Assembly: GCA_023091665.1 (NCBI GenBank)
Contig: JALJCQ010000019.1
Coordinates: forward strand, 186,001-250,000
Length of the DNA stretch: 64,000 nucleotides
Reading direction: 5' to 3'
From: Pythium myriotylum
Lineage: Eukaryota > Oomycota > Peronosporomycetes > Pythiales > Pythiaceae
Below the pieces are notes generated by a model. It had not been told where the DNA came from. It made no database searches and was given only the letters and a program-made list of their open reading frames with translations. This document shows positions 40,514-50,167 of the stretch, one piece after another. Made by a program: the position numbers and the translations under genes. Numbering within the stretch: position 1 is the first letter of the stretch; each line of letters starts with the position of its first letter.

Positions 40514-41053
40514 CTACGAGAGGGACTCGATGAAGTAGTCCAGGCACTCGTCGAAGAAGACTGGCTGCTGCAGCTCCACGGGGGTCGCGAACCGAGGGTC
40601 CATGTCGGCGAGAGGCAGCATCGACGTGGCGTCCTGGACGTGCCACCACTCGTTGGCGACGCCCCCGTTCTGATGCAGCAGCGACTCCATGGGCCCCATC
40701 CATCCGTCGGCCGAGACGTCCTTGGGCGAGCCGTACTCGAGGGGCACGGGGCTGTTCTCGAGGATCTTGTCGAGGCGAGCCGGGCGGATGCCGGCGGCGC
40801 TGTCGAAGAGCGCGGCGTCCTTGCGCTTGGTGCGCAGGCCTCGCTGGTGGCGCTCGAGCTTTTGTCGGTACTTCTGCGCGTGGGTCATGGTCTGGCGTGC
40901 GTTGCGCGTGCCGACGTACTCGGAGACGAGCTTCCAGGGGCCCTTGGGGTAGAGCTCCATGGCCTCGAGGAAGCGGCCGTGCTCCTTGTCGGTCCAGACG
41001 CCGGCGCCTTCCTCGCTCAGACGGCGTCGCGGTCGGGCGTCGTGCGCTGGCAT
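40514..41053 (-). CDS. THAQK-type single-repeat MYB protein 3
   Basis: From the first ATG in frame the product has 179 residues. The MYB repeat is VWTDKEHGRFLEAMELYPKG, PWKLVSEYVGTRNARQTMTH, AQKYRQKLERHQRGL. Then comes a basic stretch (RTKRKD) and a less ordered region. The extreme C-terminus reads PVFFDECLDYFIESLS, which matches VVADCLDYLVRSF of protein 1 and FDECIDFLIAKF of protein 4 and may be a partner-binding helix. It has the same orientation as its neighbours on both sides. Confidence 0.85.
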   Translation of the reverse strand: MPAHDARPRRRLSEEGAGVWTDKEHGRFLEAMELYPKGPWKLVSEYVGTRNARQTMTHAQKYRQKLERHQRGLRTKRKDAALFDSAAGIRPARLDKILENSPVPLEYGSPKDVSADGWMGPMESLLHQNGGVANEWWHVQDATSMLPLADMDPRFATPVELQQPVFFDECLDYFIESLS

Positions 41054-42464
41054 GGCGTTGTGTCTACTGTCGTAGTGGGTGCTCGCGAGCGAAATGTGGA
41101 ATGTCAACACGGGTGAACAGCGTTCCGCGACCGCTCGCGGATCGCTCGCTTGCTTCCCGCGACTGGTTCGCCTGCAACGTTGAGGCGGGAAAGCGAGACG
41201 AGCGACGCGACGGATGAGAAAAGGAGCCGTCGGCGTGGCTCGTCACGCGCGAAAATTTCGAGAAGCGGCGGCTGGTCGGCTGCCCATTTGGTGGACCCAC
41301 TCAGCAACCAGGCGATGGCCGGAGCCGCTGGCGTCTGTTTCTCGGGAGAACGGCTGTCGGTCGATCAATAGCAAGAGTCGCCGTCTTGGAAGACTCGAGC
41401 CGCCCACGAACTGGGCACGGAAATCTGGTCGCACGGGTTTCCATAGTATTTCATCATGACGGGGTCGATTTGGTACAGTAAAGAACCGACCACACCCAAG
41501 CGCAAGTGAAAATCTGCCAACACTTTCAAAGGAAGGTGGTGTGGTGTTTTTGCGCGGTCGTTGTATCTATTCAAAAGATGCGCGACGGGCAACTGCATGG
41601 TCGGCTCGGCGACGGCGCTGGGCCACAAGTTGAGATCCCACTCTCTGTAGACAAGGGATGCGGCAAGTTGCACTTGGAAAGGGCGCGTTGCGCGAGGCTC
41701 GCAGCCAGCCGACAGAAGCGTCTTGCTGACCGTCACTCAGATGCGCTTCAACGATCATTCCCAACTCACTCGCCATGACACGTTGGCACGTCACCTTGCG
41801 TGTGGCCAGAACGAGGCGGCGCCGAGGCGGCAACAACCCCACGCGGGATGGAGTGATTGTTGGTGATGTGTTCTGAGCCTGGTCTCCGTAATGAGCGAAT
41901 TACCGTACTGGCGGGTGCCGTCCAATCGCCTCGTCGCGCCGTGAAGAAGCATGGCAGCGAGACTTTGGACGAACATCTTTTTCTCTTTCACGGCGTTGAC
42001 GTTGCCCCCTCCGCCGAGTTTGCACGGGGTGTCAGATGAGTGCGAGCCACCCATCGAGCAAGCTGAGTGCAGTTCTGGTCCGAAACTACCAGCCACCGGT
42101 TTCCCGACAACTTCAACTACAGCCACCATCCTGGTTGACTAAATTGGCGTGTTGGTCAACATCCATGTCGTTGGCGCGTCCAGCACTCGCTATTAACAAC
42201 CCTCCGACATTGGCAAAAGGATCGATCCATGCGGGAAGGCGTGTCTGTCTGATTAGTGTCTTCGTCATGCAGTCGACCACGGTATTTGATTTGCTCTAAC
42301 GTTCTTAGACTAATTTCTGCTCGTGGGTTCGGCCGTTGGAAAGCTATGCAGCGCACACGCATCTAGAGAAATGCAGCTATGCCCATACGACTCTCGAAGC
42401 TCGCCTAGCTCACCGTGCCTTGGGAGAGAGATGGCCATAAATAAATAATCCCTGGGTTCTCGGC
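41054..42464. other. Intergenic region within the MYB cluster
   Basis: No gene is supported. A minus-strand frame at 41365-41736 (123 codons) stays open but has no motif I recognise. A second open frame at 41791-42129 is similarly plain. Confidence 0.4.
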
Positions 42465-43127
42465 TCACGGAAGAGGCTCCTGGTGGAACTTGGCGATGAG
42501 AAAGTCGATGCATTCATCGAATGCAATGTCGGGGTCTTCCTGGGCGCCATGAGCGTGGCTCATCATACCCCCACTCGCGTCGTAAGAGTACTCATTGGAG
42601 CCGCCCACTGGCTGGTACATCATTCCTGCCGAGCCATCGCCCGCAGGAGCCGCAGCTCCAATGAGAGCTTCCATCATATCGAGCTCCTTCTCGGCGGCAA
42701 TCGCCAGTGTCGTCGACAGGATCGAGTCATTAAACTGCTCGTCGTTCGTGAGCAGCGCGTTGTACTTGGGACATGACGCGTCCAAGTTGTACGGCAACTG
42801 CTGCTGCGCGTTCATCCGCGCATTGCGCAGTCGACGCGCGATCTTCTGTCGGTACTTTTGCGCGTGGGTCATGGTCTGACGAGCCGTCCGCGAACCCACA
42901 TTCGCAGCGATGTCTTTCCATGGGCCCGACGGGAAGAGCGTGATCCCACGGATAAAGTTCTGGTGTTCCTCCGTGGTCCAGAGGCCCCGGCCTTCGGCGC
43001 CGGCCTTGTCCTGTGATGTCGGCGTCTCGGCGCCCGTGAGCATCTCCACGTAGCTGCCTGTGGGGGTCCAGGTAGCGACCGAGAGTGGGGATCCATCCGG
43101 GTGCTCGCGCTTGATCTCCATTGTCAT
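42465..43127 (-). CDS. THAQK-type single-repeat MYB protein 4
   Basis: From the first ATG in frame (43127) the product has 220 residues. The MYB repeat is LWTTEEHQNFIRGITLFPSG, PWKDIAANVGSRTARQTMTH, AQKYRQKIARRLRNARM. The following half has glutamine and methionine stretches, and the end is DIAFDECIDFLIAKFHQEPLP, sharing the C-terminal motif with proteins 1 and 3. The N-terminal part before the repeat (about 50 residues) is longer than in proteins 1-3 and polar. Confidence 0.85.
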   Translation of the reverse strand: MTMEIKREHPDGSPLSVATWTPTGSYVEMLTGAETPTSQDKAGAEGRGLWTTEEHQNFIRGITLFPSGPWKDIAANVGSRTARQTMTHAQKYRQKIARRLRNARMNAQQQLPYNLDASCPKYNALLTNDEQFNDSILSTTLAIAAEKELDMMEALIGAAAPAGDGSAGMMYQPVGGSNEYSYDASGGMMSHAHGAQEDPDIAFDECIDFLIAKFHQEPLP

Positions 43128-45077
43128 ACCCGCTTGGACGGAAACTAGAGAGGGCGACGGACTAACTGCGGGCTGACGAAAGCAAAAGTTCAACTGGCAG
43201 TCCGGCGTCGCTCGCTTCGTGGCCTGGACCGAAAAAAACTGTCAACGTGATGCCGAGTGGGTTCCAGGAGAGAGCGCCGATTGTGGATCTCTGGAACTCC
43301 GACTTTCTCTCTCACGGTGCAGCCATCCAGAATCGGGTGAAGGCAGAAAGAGGGGGAACGCACGGTGATGACGCCCCACACTCGTGCTGAACCACCCCCG
43401 TGGAGGAGACCGACTCCAATTTTTCGCATGGAGTGTTCTTTCGATCTTCCCCACAGATAAGAAAAACGTGAGTTGGCGCGAGACAGGACAGGCTCGCCTC
43501 GACGGTCACAATGCAACAACGACAACTTGCTTCTTCACTGGACCCAAGGGAAGAAAAACGCCACGGCTGGGCTGCTTGCAGCCACCTGGCCTTCAAAAAC
43601 CAGGAGATTTTCGGTAAGTTTGCGCGATGGTACTGTTGTACGACCTGCAGTTCGAAATGCCCACAGGATGTGGTCAGAGTTGCCGAGGCCAGAGAGTTTT
43701 CGCAAGAGTTGGAGGAAAGGTCTACAGTTGGCGCTGAGATTTTTCTGCTTTGATGGCAAACCAAATCCCGACCCCTGGGGGTTGGTATGGAGTCGTGTTG
43801 AAACTCTAAAGAGCGGCAACCTTTGCAATCGCGACCAACCACGTGGACAGCTCGGGCAAGGCAAGAACACTGTGGCGAGAGTGCGCACTGACCACTTGCT
43901 CTTTTCTTCTGTGCGCGTGAACAGTCCAGTTGCTGACTTATAAAAACGCTCTGAACGCAGCGATGGGATGACCGTCCAAAAAGCGGTGGTGGTTGAGATG
44001 ACTTGATACCACCCCCTTCCCAGTGACCCCGGGTTCTCCACTGAAAATTCAATGCACGAGCTGCCGATGGGCTGCAGATCTTTGGCGCGGGCAAGATGGC
44101 TACAGTCGGCGCACCCAAGCAGATCACGCGAGTCTTGCCGATCCTGTCACGATCATTAGCAACTCGAATAAGAATGCAAGTCGGGCTCCTTTTTGTTGAG
44201 AGGAGGCGCTTCGAAATGGTGCCGGAGAAATCCCGTTTGTCAGTACCCCCATCACAAAATGGAAGTGGAGCTGGTTCCTACTGTACGTACTGGAAGCTAC
44301 ATCCTTGAACACCAGGGAAAGTCTAACGAGAACGGCCCCATTACCCAGCTTGGTCTTTCCTTCTGGCGTTCTTGGTGGGCTCTCGTGGGATGAAGATTGG
44401 TCGACGCCCACCCACTGCTTCTTCATTGCGTCCAGAGCCGATCGCGTCGGTTAGTGGCTGCTGGCGTTGCTGGTCAGCAGCGTGTGGCGCAACCAACACG
44501 GCAGGAGGATGAGTTGACTGTCGCATCGAACGCCCACCTCTCACTGGTCCCAACATCTCAGTCGGCTTGAGCTCGTCAGCTCCCGCGAGAAACGCTTCGC
44601 AAAGTAGTTTGTTCTTCACGAAATTTCAATCCTGGCACCTCGAGAACCACGCGTTCGCGCACGAATGCCGAATCGTTCTCTGCGGCGTCTCCCACTTCAA
44701 CATCATCCGACATGACGACGTCTTCGAAGCGTCGTTGGCGACGAGTTCAGTGCGCACTCGACGTCGATAAGAATTGATCGCCACCAACTTTTGAAAACCT
44801 ATACTACGAACAGTGCAACAAACAAGCGCATGGGCGTCTTGGTGAACACATGATGAAGTGCCAATGCATCAAGGAACGACGCTTGACCAGCGCAGCATGA
44901 AGAGAGCCCGAAATGCTGGTGACGGCTTTCTCTCTGTAGAGAAGACGTCACCTTCACTCACTGTCGCGAACGTGATGTTGATCACGGAATGATGGTCGAG
45001 AAGCGCAATGGCGGGTGTCTACCGTCGGCCACGCCGATCTTCGCTCACACGCCAACTTGCTGCGTCGACGAGCGACC
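43128..45077. other. Long intergenic region between the minus-strand and plus-strand MYB genes
   Basis: About 1.9 kb without a supported gene. A minus-strand frame at 43535-44041 (168 codons) stays open but has no recognisable motif. The base composition is more even than in the coding regions. The last 150 bases are the leader of the next MYB gene. Confidence 0.4.
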
Positions 45078-45905
45078 ATGGCCATCTCGAAGCGAGTGCA
45101 GCGCGAACTGGTGCAGGCCGTGCCGACGGTCGACGCGGAGGCGACTTCCCCACGGCGGCGGAGACGCCACGCGCCGCTGCCGACGCCGAGAAGCGAGCCG
45201 CTCAAACTCACCAAAGCACAGCGAGACGCCGCCGCCGCTAGGAGCAAGGGCAAGGCGTGGACCCACGAGGAGCACCAGCGGTTTCTCGATGCACTTGAGC
45301 GGTTCCCGTCAGGCCCGTGGAAAGCGATCGCGGCGTACATTGGCACGAAGAACTCGCGACAAACCATGACCCACGCACAGAAATGTCGAGAAAAGCACGA
45401 GCGCAAGACGCGTGGGCTGCGAAGCCGAGCGAACAAGAAGGCGAAGAAGAGCGCTTCCGCACGACGACGACGACCATCGACGCGACGATCGGCGCGTGTT
45501 CTAGCCGCTTCAACGAACGCAAGAGAACAAGACCAGGACAGCGATTACCAGGAAGGAGACGACAATACAGACGAGGGGGAAGAAGTCGAGGATGATGGCC
45601 ATGAGGACGACGAGTACACGGACCTGACACCGGACCGGCGAGACGATGCAGACGCGATTGAGGAAGTCATGGACGAGGCTACCTTCTTCAGCGGCTGTGA
45701 GGACATCCTGTCCAGCGCAGGCGACTCGCCGCCGTCGTTGTCGCTGCTCTCTCTTCCCGAGACGCTGCTCTTTGCGTCGGACGATCTCTGGCATTCTCAG
45801 TCACTAAACGACATGAAGATGAGCGTCGACGACGACGCCAACGACGCGACCGACTTGGAGGATCTCCACGAGATTTCTCCGCGGCTCTCGCAAGAGTGCT
45901 GGTGA
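45078..45905 (+). CDS. THAQK-type single-repeat MYB protein 5
   Basis: The protein has 275 residues from MAISKRVQRELVQ, a start shared with protein 6 (MTISKRVQKELVL). The MYB repeat lies at about 55-105: AWTHEEHQRFLDALERFPSG, PWKAIAAYIGTKNSRQTMTH, AQKCREKHERKTRGL. It is followed by a strongly basic run (NKKAKKSASARRRRPSTRRS), a likely nuclear localisation signal. A long acidic region (DEGEEVEDDGHEDDEY) may activate transcription. The DEATFFSGCEDILSS segment is a weak echo of the C-terminal motif of the other members. Confidence 0.85.
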   Translation: MAISKRVQRELVQAVPTVDAEATSPRRRRRHAPLPTPRSEPLKLTKAQRDAAAARSKGKAWTHEEHQRFLDALERFPSGPWKAIAAYIGTKNSRQTMTHAQKCREKHERKTRGLRSRANKKAKKSASARRRRPSTRRSARVLAASTNAREQDQDSDYQEGDDNTDEGEEVEDDGHEDDEYTDLTPDRRDDADAIEEVMDEATFFSGCEDILSSAGDSPPSLSLLSLPETLLFASDDLWHSQSLNDMKMSVDDDANDATDLEDLHEISPRLSQECW

Positions 45906-46273
45906 GCCAACAGACCGTACTACTACCTACTACGTACTAATATATGCAACGCATTCGCAACTCTCAACTCAGCTTGAAGCGCCGTGGCCACTTGCAATTT
46001 CTCCATTGTGTGCGTGTCATCTCGTGCCTGCCAACAGATTCCAACAGTTGCCGCGCTGCACCCAAAGGCGGTCGATTTGGCGTCTGATGATTGGCTAAAA
46101 TGCAATTTCTCATTCCTGAGTGATCATCACTCACGCTCAAATCAGCTGCTCGCAAGTGAGAAAGGGACCCGTGAGTGATGGTCAGTTACTTCTTGGGGAA
46201 TATCACTATTCCAACGATCACCAAGTTCCATTTACCAACGCACCAGCAGCTCGCCACATCAATCACATCGACC

Positions 46274-47035
46274 ATGACCATCTCCAAGCGCGTGCAGAAG
46301 GAGCTCGTGCTCGCCAAGCCAGCAGACGTCGTGCTCGCGCCCGTGCTGGTCGAGCAGCCGAAGCGAGTCACCAACAAGCTCATCAGGGTCACGCGCGAGG
46401 CCAAGATCAAGCGCGAGGAGATCGCGGCGCGCACCAAGGGACAGGCGTGGACCCCCGAGGAGCACGCGCGCTTCCTCGAGGCGCTCCAGGTGTACCCGTC
46501 GGGCCCGTGGGAGGCCGTAGCCGAATACGTCGGCACCAAGAACTCGCGCCAGACCATGACCCACGCGCAGAAGTACCGACAGAAGTTTGAGCGCCAGCAG
46601 CGCGGCCTGCGCGCTCAGACCAAGCACAAGAAGAGAGATGTGCGCGAGCAGGCGGCGCCGTACTCGCCTGTCAAGACGGAGCAGCCGATGGCCATTACAG
46701 TCGAGACGACGCCCGAGGTGGTGGACGAGCCCGAGGTGGTGGACGAGCCCATGGTCGAGGTCGAGTCCCCACGCTCGGGTGAAGACGAGTGTGAGCAGCT
46801 ACTGAAAGATGTTGATCTAGACATTTTTGCGACCAAACCACTGGAGTTTGAGATCGAGGTCGAGGAGCTCTCGGCGCTCAAGATAGACGGACTGAGTGCC
46901 TTTGAGCAAATCTTCCAGGATTTTGATCCGAGCTCGATGCAGATTTGGAGCACCAACTCGCTCTCAGAGAAGTTTGACGAGCTCAGTGCCCTGCCGGAAG
47001 ACTTCTCGCAGACGCTCGGCCTCTGGGTGCCGTAA
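46274..47035 (+). CDS. THAQK-type single-repeat MYB protein 6
   Basis: The protein has 253 residues from MTISKRVQKELVLAKPA. The MYB repeat is AWTPEEHARFLEALQVYPSG, PWEAVAEYVGTKNSRQTMTH, AQKYRQKFERQQRGL. The second half is acidic, with a short duplicated EVVDEP motif and hydrophobic acidic stretches (LKDVDLDIFATKP, FEQIFQDFDPSS) of the type found in activation domains. It shares its first 15 residues and its orientation with protein 5, so the two are a local duplicate. A TGAGTGAT-C-ATCACTCA palindrome lies about 140 bases upstream. Confidence 0.85.
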   Translation: MTISKRVQKELVLAKPADVVLAPVLVEQPKRVTNKLIRVTREAKIKREEIAARTKGQAWTPEEHARFLEALQVYPSGPWEAVAEYVGTKNSRQTMTHAQKYRQKFERQQRGLRAQTKHKKRDVREQAAPYSPVKTEQPMAITVETTPEVVDEPEVVDEPMVEVESPRSGEDECEQLLKDVDLDIFATKPLEFEIEVEELSALKIDGLSAFEQIFQDFDPSSMQIWSTNSLSEKFDELSALPEDFSQTLGLWVP

Positions 47036-47388
47036 ACCTGAAGACAACTAACCAACCAACCGGCCTACAACTACATGTGCGTTCAAGTGCCAATGAAGAT
47101 TTTGTGTGCGGAGAGAGCTACCCCGCACCGTCAAGCGTAATTTATATTCAAGAAGACGAAGATGGAGCGACGAGAATCAGAGCGTCCTATTTAAACGCCT
47201 AGTGAAGAGAGCCCCGAGCACAACTAGGACTGGGAAAAGAGAAATATAGTTTCATTTCCTCGCGCGCTTGCGCGCGCAAACAGATATCCTGAATGTCGCT
47301 GTAATACTACTTGAGAGTAGTGTCTATGGATTTATGTTGATGATACTAGTAGTTGTGGTAAGTAGGCACGCGGGCATTGTCGTCTCAA

Positions 47389-48198
47389 CTAGAGATAGAT
47401 GCGTTCTTGCTCTCGCCGCTCGCGTTCCTCGTCGTCTCGTGGTTCTCGCGGGGCGCGCCGTCTTGGAGTTTGTGTCTGGGACTTTGGAGTGTGGGACCGG
47501 GGAGTGTGGGACTTGGGGGTGTGAGCACGTGGGGTGTTGGCTCGTTTCATCTCCATCTCGTAGCGAGGACTACGCAGCACTTTGCCCGTGTCTTGCTCCA
47601 GTCTCCAGGCCTCTCCGAGCGCCTCCATGACGTCGATGAGTTTGGGTCGCGGCATGGGTTCGCCGACGTTGTTGAACGGCACGAGATCCGAGGCAAGCCC
47701 GGGGTACACATCGTGGGTGCCGATCAGTAGCACGTCAGCCATCTCAGCATCACTAATCTTGAGTCCGCCGTAGGAGAGCATCTCGCCGAGTTCAATCTTC
47801 TCGGCGATCCACGAGTAGACATTCATGCCGCGCTCGTACCGCGAGTTGTGGAACTTGTCGAGGCGCGCGAGGTGCTCGCCGTAGGTCGTGTGGGTCTTGC
47901 GCTGGGCGAACTTGGTCCAGAGCTGCAGCGCGTCAGGCGCGTCACCGCAGAGCATGAGCGTCTCGGTGAGCTCACGACCACCGAGTCCGCGGTGGAGCGC
48001 CTGCCAGAGGATGCGCTCCTTGCCGGCGAAGTCGGCTTTCTCTTCGTCGCTTGCGTCGTCGGCGCTGGGCGCCACGAGCGTGCCATTGAGGAAGCCGTCG
48101 CAGGAGAAGACTTCGAGGAAGATGCGCAGCTCGGCCTTGTAGCGCGGGAAGTTGCCCTTGTACGTGGGCACGGCGATGTCGTCGAGACTGACGTCCAT
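47389..48198 (-). CDS. Free-standing copia-type Gag-like protein
   Basis: This intact 269-codon frame encodes a protein like the Gag core (UBN2 type) of Ty1/copia elements. It reads YKGNFPRYKAELRIFLEVF, then LWTKFAQRKTHTTYGEHLAR and SYGGLKISDAEMADVLLIGT. The tail is a short tandem repeat of T-P-[KR]-[AS]-H units (PRAHTPKSHTPRSHTPKS) and ends in a highly charged run. There is no zinc knuckle, protease, integrase or reverse transcriptase near it, and no LTR is seen on either side. It may be a captured (domesticated) gag or a recent fragment that happens to be open. Confidence 0.65.
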   Translation of the reverse strand: MDVSLDDIAVPTYKGNFPRYKAELRIFLEVFSCDGFLNGTLVAPSADDASDEEKADFAGKERILWQALHRGLGGRELTETLMLCGDAPDALQLWTKFAQRKTHTTYGEHLARLDKFHNSRYERGMNVYSWIAEKIELGEMLSYGGLKISDAEMADVLLIGTHDVYPGLASDLVPFNNVGEPMPRPKLIDVMEALGEAWRLEQDTGKVLRSPRYEMEMKRANTPRAHTPKSHTPRSHTPKSQTQTPRRRAPREPRDDEERERREQERIYL

Positions 48199-48857
48199 GC
48201 TTGCTAGTCAGCTTGTTGTCGAGTGGGCTGGGCCGCTCTGGCGACTGGGCGGCCTCCGTGACGCGCCTCTGCCCCTCGCGGGTCGCCTATCCGGTCGTCC
48301 GACTGCACGGTACTCACAGTGGCGCTTGTCTCGCCGGCGTGAGCACACGCTGCATCGACTGGTCCAGTTCAACTGACCCGGTGACTCGGCGTGTGAAGTC
48401 ACTCCAGCTGGCCGGTGCATAATCCAGAGAGCGACATCGCCAGGAGGGCAACTGGTTCCCGCAGGAGAACCTCGAGCTTGTAGGTAGGCTATGCGCGGAC
48501 GCCTTCCTCCCGCGGCGTTGGCGTGATCCCACCTGGGGCGTTGGCGTCTGCACGCCAGCGTAGCGCGCGACGCTCGCCGCCGAGCGCGCGCCGTGTCTTG
48601 GGCTGTCATCCGCCAGGCAGACCGGCTTCTCGCTGGTCTGGCTAGTCCCACTAGTCACAAAAGCGGGGGAGAGATGTGGGGTACACACAAGTCGCCCAAC
48701 CGGCTAACTATTTTACGATAACCCCACCTATAATCGACTGAATTAGCATATCTCCACGCCATTGGGTGATAGTGTCCAACGGCTCGCACCTCTATCGGTT
48801 CCTAACCGCCGCCGAGTCAGTGTCCACTTTCTCGTGATCAGCCGAACGGATGCACCC
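48199..48857. other. Intergenic region between divergent genes
   Basis: Promoter region for the Gag-like gene (minus) and the next gene (plus). Nothing specific is seen. Confidence 0.4.
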
Positions 48858-50167
48858 ATGGAGAACCACCTTCGGCCGCCCACTCCGCCATCCACCTCGC
48901 TCTCGCCGACGGCCGCCATGCCGCGTCTCTCGTTCTTCGCCCGCACGTCGCCCACGCGCGTCGCCTCGCCGCCGCTCGATCCGGCCGCGCGGCTCTTCGC
49001 CGGCGACGTCTGGGTGTTGGCCGAGCCGTCCTTCCTGCCCTTCGGCTTGGGCGCCAAGTGGACCAAGACGCCGCTGGCCGTCTGGACGGCGCCCGTCGTC
49101 GACGCGCGGCCGCTGCTCCACGTGCGGCTCGGCAGCCGCGTCGCCGTGATCGCGGCCGTGCCCACGCCCTCGAAACCCGCCAGCGCCGACAAGAAGCAGG
49201 ACAAGAAACGTGCGTTGGGACTCGATTGGCGCGTTTGTGTATCGCGTGGACGCTGACTTCTCTGTTGTTGTATGTAGCCATCGTACTGGACGGGAAGAGC
49301 CCCGACGACGTGCGGCGCGCTGTGCTCTACCACACGGCCGCGGTCTCGGCGCCGCTCGCGTTCTTCGTCGACTCGGACGCCGAGCGAGACCAGCTGCTCG
49401 CGCTGCTGCGTCGCGCAATCGCCTCGTCGCCGCCGCACGTCATTCGCCCGCCATCGCCGTCGGCGCCTCCGCCAACTGTCCCGACGCCAACGCTCGACGC
49501 CGCGTTCGCGCTGCTACAGGACGCGCGCGCCAAGCAGCGTCGTGGCCACGTCGTCGACGCGCTCGCAGCCTTTGCCGCCGCTGACCGAGCGCTCGCCGCA
49601 GTAGAGACGTCGGCGCCTGCGAGCGATCGCGCGCGTGTCTCACAGGCACGACGAGAGGCTCGCGCGGCCATCGACGCGCTCGAGATGGAGAAGGCGCTGC
49701 CCCGCACGGTCGCGTCGCTCGTTCCCGTGGCAGACGATTCTGCACCTGCGTCGTCCACGTCTTGCGTGGCCACTCCACCACCACCCGCCGTCTCTATTGA
49801 CTCGCGGCTCGAGCACCTACAGGCCTACGCTCACCAGCGCGACGTCGACCGAGCGCAGCGCGAGCGCCGCGTCGCTGCCGACGACCTCACGCTGCGCCTG
49901 CATGCGCTACGCAACGACAAACCGACGACTCCCGACATGGAAAGTTTGCGCTCGCGACTCGACCGCTTGCGTGGCGTCGACGCCATGCCCACGGTGGTGA
50001 CGCGCACGCAGTCGCTGAGCCCCGTGGATCGCATCGTGCAGCAGGCCATGGACGAGGTCGCACTAGGCATCCGAGACGACGAACTGCAAGATGAGGACGA
50101 CGAGACGGTCTCATCATGCAGCAGTCGGTCGAGCGAAGAAGATGTATCTTCATGGCGACGGCGGTAG
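48858..50167 (+). CDS. Two-exon protein with a PH-like N-terminus and a helical C-terminal half
   Basis: Exons 48858-49209 and 49278-50167 (68-base intron with a CTGAC branch site) join in phase 1 to give 413 residues. Residues about 30-150 look like a PH-like barrel (ARLFAGDVWVLAEPSFLPFG ... PLAFFVDSDAERDQLLALLR). They are followed by a helical hairpin rich in alanine (LDAAFALLQDARAKQRRGHV then VDALAAFAAADRAL) that resembles an MIT or TPR-like domain. The tail is a coiled coil with acidic serine-rich end. PH plus MIT would suggest endosomal membrane work, but neither domain is certain. The first in-frame ATG was used. Confidence 0.65.
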
